Part shown: positions 1-9,671 of the stretch, in pieces | Layout of the letters: every line of letters starts with the position of its first letter | Numbering within the stretch: position 1 is the stretch's first letter | Assembly: GCA_029783825.1 (NCBI GenBank) | Contig: JAREIK010005861.1 | Location: forward strand, 62,001-126,000 | Length of the DNA: 64,000 nucleotides | Source: Sapria himalayana | Taxonomy: Eukaryota > Streptophyta > Magnoliopsida > Malpighiales > Rafflesiaceae | Direction: 5' to 3' | Translations under genes and position numbers: made by a program | Notes under the pieces: generated by a model | The model's input: the letters and a program-made list of their open reading frames with translations, nothing else | Database searches by the model: none | Told to the model about the DNA's origin: nothing

Positions 1-1569
1 CAAGTGTTCCTCCCGACTTCTCCAACCTTCAATCTCAAGCTGATCGTGGGCCAATCAAAATCCATAGCAACCACCAAATGCAATGCAGAATATGACATGT
101 GAGTTCTCTCAAGCATATAAGTATGCAAAAGGAATAAAATAGAAAAAACAATAATAAATGAAGCAAGAAGTAGGAATGGTTAGGAAGCAAAACATAAAAA
201 CATTCAAAAGGTTCAAACATGGTGTAGAAAGGGTATGAACAAGTTTAAAAGATAAAAACAAAGTTATCCAAGTGATTAAAATTAACAAAGTAGCCAAAAT
301 GCCAAGAGTCAAATGTCAAGTCAAAGATTCACACAAAATGAGTAGTGAACAGTGGCTGCTAAGTTTGCTATCATTCAACATAATTTTTAATCATAGTTGG
401 GATAATTGTTGGCTTTCTACCTATAGAGCTTGGATTCTTTTATTCTCTTGCCTTTTGCAACACCTTCATTGAAAAATTTTTCTTGGTATTCTTAATTTTC
501 AATATTTTTCACCTTTATTTAATATAGTTTCTGCTATCCTTTTTTTTTCACTTGCCACATTTTTCAATTTCCAACAACAAGTAGCAATTATGAGAATATG
601 CAGAAACAGAACTCAAACACAATTAAATAACACAATTCACTAGATAAGCAAATAATCGAACACTTTGTAAACACTTTTTTTTTTATTTTCAAAAATATAG
701 AAAAGCAATAAGCAAAAAAAAACATAAAATTTCCAAGCTGGTGTGAAGGTTAAGATGCTCCAAAACTTTCTTTCGATACCAAATTTAATAATGATGTAAG
801 TAGCAAAAGAAAATAAATTGCAACGAAATGAAGAATTGAAGATAATCAATAAAGATAACAATGGAATAAGGTAGGTTTTGTTCAAATACAAGCAAATTCG
901 GTTGAGAAATAATTAGATTCAGACTCTAATTACTCCTAAATACCATAAATATGCAAGAAAGAAATGAACATAAGCTATCCAATATACCTGCAATAATTGG
1001 AGGAAGCTATGAACCATGTGATTTGACATCGCAATCGACCTGATTTTGATTTATCTAAGGCTAGTAAACACAATCCTAGCCAAAACCCAAGTTAGAGAAT
1101 CACTTTCAATATCTATGGGATTAAAAAAAATGTCTGAAAAAGTCTTATGAACAAGGTTTTAAAAAGGGATTTAAATTTGAATTATAATCCCCAAAAGTCC
1201 AACAAAAACAGCAAACAAAAAAATAATAAAAAACATGTTTCAACTTCAGCAATTTTCATTCTAGGTTGTCAGCGCTGTTTCAGAACACAGACTGACCAAC
1301 CTCTGCACTCTTCTTCCTCCAGATGCATCTAGCTATTGGTAGCTGTAATCATATCCATCAGGTATGCTCAAGGGTTTAGACAAGATCTCCCACTATGGCC
1401 TTCTTCATGGGAGTGCTAAGATTATTTAATCATACATAATCGACTTTCCTTCTCCGGATAACCTTGCTCCTACAATGTAAGAATGCACAATACCTCTTGA
1501 AGCTGTTTCACCCTGTTACTTGTAATTGGACCCGGTGATAATTGTAGGTTGTTCGAAATGGTGCTTGCA
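1..1569. other. AT-rich flank, no gene recognised
   Basis: No coding region with recognisable protein similarity is visible on either strand; the open frames are short and low-complexity. The only structural hint is 'ttcgataccaaa' at 772-783. It weakly resembles the reverse complement of the initiator-tRNA primer-binding site of plant LTR elements (GCTCTGATACCA), so a decayed minus-strand LTR element could start here. I cannot identify its LTRs, so this stays a hint. Confidence 0.4.
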
Positions 1570-1636
1570 CCACCTTCCCACTAAAATAATTGATAGACAT
1601 GTGAAAGGAATGAGAGTCAGATATGTGGTATCATAG
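1570..1636 (+). pseudogene. Copia family A, extreme C-terminus of pol (copy A1)
   Basis: Frame from 1574 to the stop at 1634-1636 reads LPTKIIDRHVKGMRVRYVVS. This resembles the last residues of plant Ty1/copia polyproteins, after the ADxFTKxLP motif of RNase H. The same tail is found in the minus-strand copy near 61.9 kb. Everything upstream is missing or unrelated, so this is a truncated remnant that marks the 5' side of the following LTR. Confidence 0.65.
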
Positions 1637-2650
1637 TGATGATTATTTTTTTGATTTATGTCTTGATATTTTAATAAAACATTTTATAATGGGTTGAATT
1701 TATAAAAATTCATATCCTTTATTTTGCATGTAGATAATTTAGTGCATAAAGATCGGGTACACACAAAAGATCAAAATCATCAATTCTTGTGAAATATAAG
1801 CTTGTTGTTCATAATATAGATTGAATTAGACAACATATTTATAAGATTATAGCACTAGATTTTAGTAGGTCTTCTTGACTATGCTGAATGGTAAAGTTCT
1901 AACTTTTAGTGTTAGTCCACTTGAGTGTATTGAATGAGACCAATATGAAATAATTATTTTTACCAACATGTAAAATAAAATATACAATTGTTATTATAAA
2001 TATTATTAATCTTATACTTAAAGTAGTTATTATTGGCATTAAATTATTATTTTGATTCATAAAGAGTGTGGTCTAGAAATAGATTTAATAACTCTATGAA
2101 TTGGATAACCTTATCAAGTGTATGATAAATATTGATTGCTGATGGATTCCATGTCCTATTAAAAAAATTGATGATTCCCTTGAGGAAACTTATAAGTTTT
2201 AATTTTGCAATAGTTTACAAAAAAGTTTTAATCTAAAAATTCAAATAAATTAAGTGAAAAGTATCAAGGAAATAATAAAAGACTGGTTAAATTAGATTAT
2301 TAGTGATTTGATTTAATCAATGGATATTTATAATCTTAATATGAGAGTCTAATTTATATCAAATGACAAATAATAAAAAACATAAAATATTTTAAATAAT
2401 TGAGTGAGTACAATATTAATTTTGTAGTGATATGAATAATAATTAAAATAAATTATAATGTGAAATAATTTACAATAGAATCACAAGGTCTTATTTTGGC
2501 CAGGATTCCTTTCGTAATCTTATTTGGATGTCATAAATGTATTAATGATTTTATTTATTTAAAATATATGTGGATATATAATAAGTAATAATTAGTTTAA
2601 TTATAATCAAATAATTTAATTTTATCAAATTAATTGATTATTATTGAAAT

Positions 2651-2690
2651 GATTTTGATTATATATATATATATATATATAATCAAAATC
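2651..2690. repeat. 40-bp perfect palindrome around an (AT)n core
   Basis: The arms 'gattttgattat' and 'ataatcaaaatc' flank a TA dinucleotide run, giving a perfect inverted repeat. It lies inside the family-A LTR. The corresponding position in the minus-strand copy (about 59.28-59.30 kb) has a (GT)n tract in place of the TA run. It could extrude as a cruciform; no function is implied. Confidence 0.85.
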
Positions 2691-3192
2691 ATAAACCATG
2701 TTATCTAAAACCACTTTTTTTTAACATTAAAAAACTAAAATTGCATTTTTCAAAATCATATTCAAAAATGTTAAATTGAGTAATATTTTCTCATATATAA
2801 ACATAAGGGTCTATTCAATCATTATGAAGTGCAAGTGCATAATTAGAAACCATGTTGTGCATGTCTTTTAATGAAAAAATTAGGTTTTCAATAGTCATTT
2901 TTATTTTTTATTTTTTAAATATTATGTTTGGTGGGCGAAACCACAAACTGAATATTACACTATAAAAAAATTTAGTGTACTACTAAGTTTATTGCTAAAG
3001 ACTACTTTCCACACTCTTGTTAAATAACTTCATATTACTTGGTCTTCTAGTATCGACATTTCAAAAGTAGGTCAAGAAATGACAATTATAATCTCAAAAT
3101 TATCATTTGCAATTAGGCAGTACTCACTTTCATAAAGGCATGCTAAAAGTGTATCACTCAGTTTAGTGCACATTATATTTTAAAATGTGTTA

Positions 3193-4010
3193 TAGCCATT
3201 GTTTAGACAACTAGAGCCATTATTTAGACTGCTAGAGCCCTTGTTTAGACTACTAAAGCCATTGTTTAGACTACCAGAGCCATTGTTTAGACTACTAGAG
3301 CCATTGTTTAGACTGCTAGAGCGATTGTTTAGACTGCTAGAGTGATTGTTTAGATTGCTAGAGCCATTGTTTAGACTGATGGAGCCTTATTTAGACTTTT
3401 AGAGCCTTTGTTTAGGCTTGTAGAGCCTTTGTTTAGACTACTAAAGCCTTTATTTAGACTGCTAAAGTCTTTGTTTAGACTTGTTGAGCCTTTGTTTAGA
3501 TTGCTAGAGCCTTTATTTCGACTACTAGAGACTTTATTTAGACTGCTAGAGCATTTGATTAGATTGCTAGAGCCTTTGTCTAAACTTCTAGACCCTTTTT
3601 TTAGACTGATATAGTCTTTTAAAGATCGCTAGAGCCTATGTTTAGAATGCTAGAGCCGTTGTTTAGACTGCTAGAGCCTTTGTTTAAACTACTAGAGCCT
3701 TAGTTTAGACTATGCTAGAACCATTGTTTGACTGTGCTAGAGCCATTATTTGAATGTGCTAGACCCATTGTTTGACTATGCAAGAGCCATTGTTTGACTA
3801 TGCTAAAGCCATTGTTTGACTTTGTGAGAGTCATTGTTTGAATGTGCAGAGGCATTGTTTAAACAATGCAAGAGCGACTGTGCTAAAGCCATTGTTCATA
3901 CCATGCTAGAGCCATCGTTCATACCATGCTAGAGCCATCATTCATACCATGCTAAAACCATCTTTCATACCATGATAGAGCCATTGTTCAGACTGTGCTT
4001 GAGCCATTAA
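3193..4010 (+). repeat. 21-23 bp minisatellite inside the copia A LTR
   Basis: Roughly three dozen degenerate units of the type 'gctagagccattgtttagac' run head to tail. Three sub-types occur in blocks: 'ttgtttagactgctagagcc' (about 3193-3715), a 'gtttgactatgc' form (about 3720-3890), and a 'ttcataccatgctagagcc' form (about 3890-4000). Block-wise variants suggest local expansion by unequal exchange or slippage. Part of the array reads as an open frame repeating FRLLEPL, which is only a result of the 21-bp period. A short related array lies at 38.38-38.56 kb. Confidence 0.9.
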
Positions 4011-4274
4011 TTAAACAAAATGACAATACTATAGCATTCTCAAACAAAGCACATTGTATTTATCGGGTCATCTTCTATTTAAATCAGACGCAATGTACTC
4101 ACAGTAGATGGGTAAGAAGATGAGACCCAAATGTCTTAACATTGCTGAGCATTTCAAGCATCCCTACGGTGAAACATTGCCCATACTATAAATACCATAA
4201 TTTTTGCATAGCATATGTTGGTAGCGTAAAAACATCTCAACATTATATAAAATATCTTAACTAAGAGGTAAGAT

Positions 4275-4500
4275 ATAACATAATTACGACTATAAAAAAA
4301 GTTAAAAAAAATTACTAAAGAAATTAGATTAGTAAATGTAATGTATTGCATTTTATTTCAATAATGTTTAATTATTATCTATATTATTAATATTGAATAT
4401 TTCAAATTTCAATGTACTAAATGTTAAAAAAAATAATAGAACTCCATTTTTAATTAGTTTTCGTAATGACTAATTTGTAATATTTACATTAATTATTGTT
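4275..4500 (+). repeat. Repeat R1, partial copy
   Basis: AT-rich sequence including 'tgcattttatttcaataatg', then 'tattattaatattgaatatt' and 'atgtactaaatgttaaaaaa'. It matches 18.56-18.79 kb and 34.85-35.05 kb on the plus strand and 36.9-37.2 kb on the minus strand. No coding capacity is seen, and the full unit and class of R1 are not resolved. Confidence 0.6.
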
Positions 4501-4770
4501 TTTGTTAATAAACTACATTATTACACTAACAAGTTAACATTATATATCAATATTAAAATAAATTAATTAAAAAAAAGGCAAAATAAACACATTTTTTCAA
4601 GAGGAAATATAAAACAATAAATTAAAAACATAAAAAAACAATCTTATGTAAAGGCACTTTGGTGCTTTTATGGGGGAGTGCTCTAATAAAAATGAGATTT
4701 CATAGAAAAAAAACAATGCAACATTTTAATTGACAGATCCTAAAACATTTTTTGAGAGAACACAAATGAA

Positions 4771-4792
4771 CTCTATCTCTCTCTCTCTCTCA
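4771..4792. repeat. (CT)n microsatellite
   Basis: A pyrimidine dinucleotide tract in the family-A LTR. It is a simple repeat. Confidence 0.9.
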
Positions 4793-5652
4793 TTCTATTT
4801 CAATTGATTTTTATTAAAATAAATTTCTAGACTTAATTTTATTTAATTAAAATTTGCCACATTTCAAAATTGAAAATTTAGATGAAAATTAAGTTTCTAA
4901 TTTTTAACAATTTTTATTGTGCGAAACAAAATATATTCTCAATAATTTTGTGATTTCGTACTAAACGCTGACCATCTTACTTACACAAAATTAGTAGATC
5001 ATGTATATCATGCATTACTAAGCTTATTGTTATAAAAGGCCACTAGTTACTTCTTTTTGAAGAACAACTTCAATATCTACTATTCTAGTATAACTCACCA
5101 TTTCAAAAACTATTTCAAAACTTGATCAGTTGATGAGTAGAACACTAGTCAATTTTATTTTGATGAGATTTAAGTTTCTCTCTACATCTTAAATCCATTA
5201 AAATTTCTCCTTCTTTGCAAGAATGATAATGAGAAGCATAATCTTAGTGAAGGGATAAATTAATCACCCTAAAAAGTTTTTAAATTAAGAAAAAAATGGT
5301 TCACTTATAGTTATTGGATATTCTTAGGATTGGCTCATACTTTTGAAACTACATCTTATGTTTATGTTGCAACATGTTTTATATTGTTATTACTAAAATT
5401 CACAAGGATTAAAGTTCCAACGATGCTCTTAGGTATCACGACATAAATAAAATTGCAACCATATTCTTTGTTGTCACAAATTAAATGAAATAAAAAAAAA
5501 GGGTTTCAAATCCAGACCTAAATTATAAAGTCACAATCTCAATAAAGTCATGACATCAATTATCAAATTGTGACTTGAATGAATTTAAGATTTGAATGAA
5601 ATTAAGATTTGAACGAAGTCACAAACTATCATGTTGGTACGACTAAAAGACT

Positions 5653-5855
5653 TAAGGATTAAAATCATGATTAAATTCTATCATGTCACAAGATGAATAA
5701 AATAATGATATGAGAACACAATATCATGAATTGGATCAAATTCACAAGGATTAAAATCATGATCAAATTCTATCATGTCACAATATCATGTCACAATATC
5801 AAATTGTGACTTGGGTCATGAATAAAATAATGATATGAGAACACAATATGAATAA
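5653..5855 (+). repeat. Local direct duplication in the LTR
   Basis: 'aggattaaaatcatgat' followed by 'aaattctatcatgtcaca' occurs at about 5655 and again at about 5747, each leading to 'aataatgatatgagaacaca'. The minus-strand family copy at 63.5 kb has a single copy, so the duplication is local to this LTR. Confidence 0.8.
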
Positions 5856-6127
5856 GTTTAGATGGAAGAATCTGAAATCTATCTTAGAATTTTTAGTAAA
5901 AGTTATACTCTAATAAATTTTGTGTTCTTTACTTTCTTTTACTTCTCTAATTGTGTATTTTGTGTGCTTTAATTGTGAGAGTTTTGTTCCCCCTTCTTAA
6001 GACCCTACAAGATAATATCTCAGATTAGTGAAGAAATTCTGTACTCGGGTATCATGTCCTTATCATGCGGTATCGAAGGGACGTTCAATATCAGAGAGAG
6101 CTATCATTTAGTATCATATCTAAGATT

Positions 6128-6140
6128 TGGCATCAAAGAT
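6128..6140 (+). other. Degenerate primer-binding site (copia A2)
   Basis: 'tggcatcaaagat' resembles the plant copia primer-binding site TGGTATCAAAGC/TGGTATCAGAGC, complementary to initiator tRNA-Met. Its counterpart in the minus-strand copy is 'tggtattaaagat' (63153-63165), which supports the call and fixes the LTR end. Confidence 0.65.
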
Positions 6141-6869
6141 TCATTCATCAACATAAGACATCAGAGTCATTGCTTGTTTAATACATGGATTCCCAATTGA
6201 TACACATCATTATATAATATTAGACACATTATTCTCACCACTAATTATGACTCCCAAAAATAATAATTAGATGCAATATAGATGCACTTCTAGATATTGA
6301 TATATAAAGTAAAACTATTAGCACCTCTCATATAAGTTATATTTGATATGTTCTAATGTGACCATGTATGAGGATATCATGAAAGTGCACCATTACAAAC
6401 TTACCAATAAATATATCTAAGACAATATTCATGAGTCATATTAAAGTACTTGTGACATTTAATAAACTTAAAGAAATAAAAAACAACTTACATAGCCCAT
6501 CTCTAGTCTAGAAATAAGTCTTTTATTTATCTTTGGATGAAATTTTGATCTAATAGAATCTACTATAAAAGTCAATATTGAAAATGACTATAGATAGATC
6601 AAATTTGTCTAGCATATAATCAATTTGATGGATTGGAAATGCATACTATCTACAATGATTGTTATATTGTTGATTGATTTATTATTTACAATGATCCATC
6701 AACCCCTAACTTTCCTTTGTGTGAGCATGGTTGTTATCGAACAAAAACTCATGCTCTTTATTTACTAGTTCCATATGAATTTTGCATGTGATGAATAGTT
6801 GTTTATGTACATGATGTGTAGTGTGTTTACTATTAATTCATTTCTACAATTTATCTATTAGGAAATATA
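6141..6869 (+). other. Shortened internal region of copia A2
   Basis: Between the primer-binding site and the RNase H remnant there are only about 730 bases and no recognisable gag, protease, integrase or reverse transcriptase. The same short region, colinear and with stretches such as 'atcaatttgatggattgg', is present in reverse complement at about 62.35-63.15 kb. The deletion is therefore older than the separation of the two copies. I see no gene in it. Confidence 0.65.
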
Positions 6870-7815
6870 GACTCAAATTTTCAATTAGGTGAGGATTTAA
6901 GAAAATCAACAACCAATTACGTGTTTATATTGAAAAGAGGAGCCATAAGCTGGATGAGTATTAACCAATCTTGTATTGATATTTCAACTATGGAAACCAA
7001 ATATATGACAGGTTCAGAGGTAGCCAAAGAGATTGTATGATTTAGAAACTTCTTGATAAATCTAAGGATCATTCATCATGTGTAATTATATTGTATTCTA
7101 AATTATGATACTAGTAGAGCAATTATTAGAAGTGTCAAACGGGCCGGGCCGGCCCGGCCCGTTTTTTTTTTGAGCACGAGCGTGCCTTCATGCCGGGCCA
7201 GCACGGCACGGTTACTCTACCGTGCCGGGCCCGGCACGATTTAAAATAGCCGGGCCCTGCACGGCCCGCAAACACACTGGGACGTGCCGTGCCGGCCCGC
7301 TCGGGCTTGCCAGTCCGTACGGTTCTGGCTTCGGGGGACCGCGGGTCGGGTCGAATCATACCCGACCCACGGTCTTTTTTGCGGGAGGGGCAATCGCGGG
7401 GTCGAGCTCAGGGGACACCCGACATGGGACGAACCCGTGCCGGTGTGCCGTGCCACGGGCCGAACCGTGTCGGGTCAGGCACGACACGACACGGGCCAGG
7501 CACGGCACGATGGCTCGTGCATAACCCGGGCACGGGATTTTCCCATGCAGGGCCGACCCAGGCACGGCTGAACCGTGCCGTGCCTTGTGCCGGGCCGGCC
7601 CGGTTGATACCTCTAGCAATTATAAATTCAAAAGAACCTAGAACCCACAAACAATCAAATCACACAAAATATAAATTTCATCTAATAAAATATATTGTAA
7701 AAAAAGGGTGATGGCATTGAAAATAACATAGCCAAACAACTTGGTAGATCCTTTTATAAAGAATCTTCCAGCTAAAGTATGAAAGATAAATGGAAGGGAT
7801 AAAAGTCATATGTAT
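6870..7815 (+). pseudogene. Copia A2 RNase H / pol C-terminus, split by a hAT element
   Basis: Frames starting at 6870 read DSNFQLGEDLRKSTTNYVF and then 'GAISWMSINQS...METKYMTGSEVAKE', matching the plant copia pattern (D-F, STSGYVF, GAxSWxSxKQ, TEAEYxAxSEAAKE) of RNase H. After the inserted element at 7127-7615 the frame resumes with NSKEPRTHKQSNHTKYKFHL, matching the AKEPxSHxKSKHIxxxYHLIR end of copia pol. Several in-frame stops are present. Removing the insertion and one 8-bp duplication makes the reading continuous, and the minus-strand copy at 62.1 kb shows the empty site. It would have acted in reverse transcription; it is non-functional now. Confidence 0.8.
7127..7615. mobile_element. 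GC-rich hAT non-autonomous element, copy 1
   Basis: 489 bp, very GC-rich against an AT-rich background. It is flanked by a perfect 8-bp target duplication gcaattat (7119-7126 and 7616-7623). Ends are TAGAAGTGTCAAACGGGCC on the left and a right end whose reverse complement is TAGAGGTATCAACCGGGCC. An 8-bp duplication with a TAGAGGTGTCAAA-type terminus is characteristic of hAT elements. Internally it is filled with GGCCCGGCACGG-like words in both orientations. It encodes no transposase; the open frames inside are by-products of GC-richness. Among the six copies this is one of the least decayed at CpG sites. Confidence 0.92.
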
Positions 7816-8690
7816 TAAAACATTGCTTTAGACAAGAAAGAATTTATCGAAATTGATTTATACTAATATGCACTTGAGATTGTTTTCTTGATTTAAAGCT
7901 TGATATTTTAATAAAAAATTTTATAGAGTTACATTTTGTCCTTTATTTTGCGTGTAAATAATTTGGTGTGTTGAGATTGACACAGAAGATCAAATCATCT
8001 GTAATTGTAAATTGTTTATAATCTAGTTGGAATTAGAAAACTTATCAGCAGTGTAACTATTTTGATTATGATGAATAAAGTTATTCATAAAATATTTATT
8101 ATTTGCATTAAATTGTTCAAATTGATTTATAAACTAGTGAAATTTTCTATGAATAAACCTCTTTAAGCAAATGGTAAATATTATTATTTTTAAAATGAAT
8201 AATGCCAAAAGATTAGTAGAAAGGTTAATAATTATTGATTTGATTTAATTAATAGGTATTAGATTCTTAAAATAATGAGTTTAATTAGTATTAAATAACA
8301 ATGAATTAAACCAAATGAGTGGAATATTACTTTTTTAATGATAATAGATATATTGTAATTTATTTTACAAAATAATTTATATTAAAATGACATCTTATCT
8401 AGTCCAAAATTACCACCATAACCTTAATCAGATGTCATAGAAGCATCGCATATTTAATTTAATTACAAAATTAATTTTTATGAATTTAATTGATTCTTTT
8501 TAAATCAAGTTTTATTATTAAAACACACACTAAATAACATAATACACATTACTGTAATTTTGTTACTAACAAGATTACACTGCCATAATTATAATCACCA
8601 TGACCAAACCATGTCTAATTTTTAAATCAGATGTTTAAAAATCATGCCCATAAGTTGTAATATTGGAGATGTTACAAATTAAAGGCATTA
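7816..8690 (+). repeat. 3' LTR of copia A2, start only recognised
   Basis: Matches the beginning of the LTR at 1650-2700: 'ttgatttaaagcttgatatt', then 'cctttattttgcgtgtaaat' and 'gaagatcaaatcatc'. Similarity fades after about 8.55 kb, and downstream lies the background sequence shared with 38.7 kb. Confidence 0.6.
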
Positions 8691-9350
8691 GACTTAAATC
8701 TCCTTGTGCAATAACAATGTAAGCAAGATGCAACAGTTCAACAAAGATATCCAGTAACATCAACAAGCATATCACCAGCATGAAAATAATTACTGCCACT
8801 TGCAATTATACGAATAATCAATATTAATTATCTATAATTTATTAAACACGAAAATATTTCTTAAATAGAATGCGATTGTAATAGGAGCACTTGCGTCTTG
8901 CATTTTAAATGATTTACTTTTAAGAAAAACTATCATACATTTAAAAGTTAATAACTTATAATAATATTATCATTTTTAAAAAGAATTATTAAATTTGAAA
9001 TATTTGATATATTAAATCCATAAAATTGGTGATAAATATAATAGCATTGAACAATTTCAAAATTTAAAATATTTACAAGATAATCAAGATAAAAAATTTT
9101 CAAATTTATAAAAATTTGAAATATATTAAATATTTAATTTTATAAAAATTATAAATATTAAAAATATTGAAAGAAGTTAACAAAAAAATATTACAAATTT
9201 ATTTTTCTAAAAAATATTTAAATTAAATATTAAATAATATATAAACTAGCTCAATTGCAATATTAATGACATATAAAAGAAAATTCAATACAATTGAATA
9301 GAAATTGAATTTTATTTTTTAATAAATATATTTATAACAAATAATATTAT
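8691..9350. other. AT-rich background (copy H1), no gene
   Basis: A very AT-rich stretch without recognisable coding sequence. 'atctccttgtgcaataacaa' near 8697 recurs near 38785, so this is the start of a background sequence present twice in the window. It may belong to the long family-A LTR (inference). Confidence 0.5.
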
Positions 9351-9355
9351 ATAAA

Positions 9356-9622
9356 TATTATAAACAATATTATGGATGTCCATCAACTCTCCATTAACTT
9401 TTTACTATTGATATTCTTGTGACTTTTTTTATTCATAGATTAATATGTATTAATTGGCATAAATTAATATGTATTCATTAATATATTTAAATGTATTCAT
9501 GTATTAAACCCTATAAATAGGGAGCCTTTGTATGAGTCACAACACACTTGAAGGAATAAGAAATCTCTCTTATGTTTCTCCTATATATATCTCTTGCTCT
9601 CTTATCCTTCAATTTCATAATA
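9356..9622 (+). repeat. Copia B 5' LTR
   Basis: Begins 'tattataaacaatattatgg' and ends 'tttcataata'. It matches 13234-13500 over its whole length with scattered substitutions. It carries the TATA box described separately. Confidence 0.92.
9512..9519 (+). promoter_or_regulatory. Copia B LTR TATA box
   Basis: 'tataaata' followed by 'gggagcc', about 110 bp before the LTR end. It is conserved at 13390-13397 in the other LTR, fitting the LTR promoter. Confidence 0.65.
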
Positions 9623-9639
9623 TGTTATCAGCACGAAGC
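9623..9639 (+). other. Copia B primer-binding site
   Basis: 'tgttatcagcacgaagc' follows the 5' LTR directly. This primer-binding form is typical of a common plant copia lineage. Confidence 0.8.
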
Positions 9640-9671
9640 TTTGTTGGATTTTCAAGATATTATTGAAGAAT

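Larger units (their letters stand above)
1640..6127 (+). repeat. Long LTR of copia family A, shared by A1 and A2
   Basis: The segment lies between the pol tail of copy A1 and the primer-binding site of copy A2, so it acts as 3' LTR of one and 5' LTR of the other. Its first ~1 kb (about 1650-2690) matches the reverse complement of 59.27-61.83 kb. Its last ~1.3 kb (about 4790-6127) matches the reverse complement of 63.17-64.0 kb, with 5010-5580 lacking in that copy. The middle holds a palindrome, a minisatellite and a piece of repeat R1. At about 4.5 kb it is long for a copia LTR, and part of the middle may be insertions. No LTR terminal TG/CA pair is resolved. Confidence 0.6.

Noticed and set aside
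3408..3614. 68-residue frame of FRLLEPL repeats, resembling a leucine-rich repeat protein
   Set aside because: It is produced by the 21-bp minisatellite period; neighbouring 22-23 bp units break the frame and there is no conserved LRR pattern.
3193..4010. CRISPR-like regular repeats
   Set aside because: Units are contiguous and degenerate with no unique spacers, in a plant nuclear context; it is a minisatellite.
7135..7711. Overlapping 70-140 residue open frames on both strands in GC-rich sequence
   Set aside because: They lie in hAT copy 1, whose GC-rich words contain few stops in any frame. The predicted proteins are low-complexity (Arg/Gly/Pro/Ala) and all six frames behave alike.
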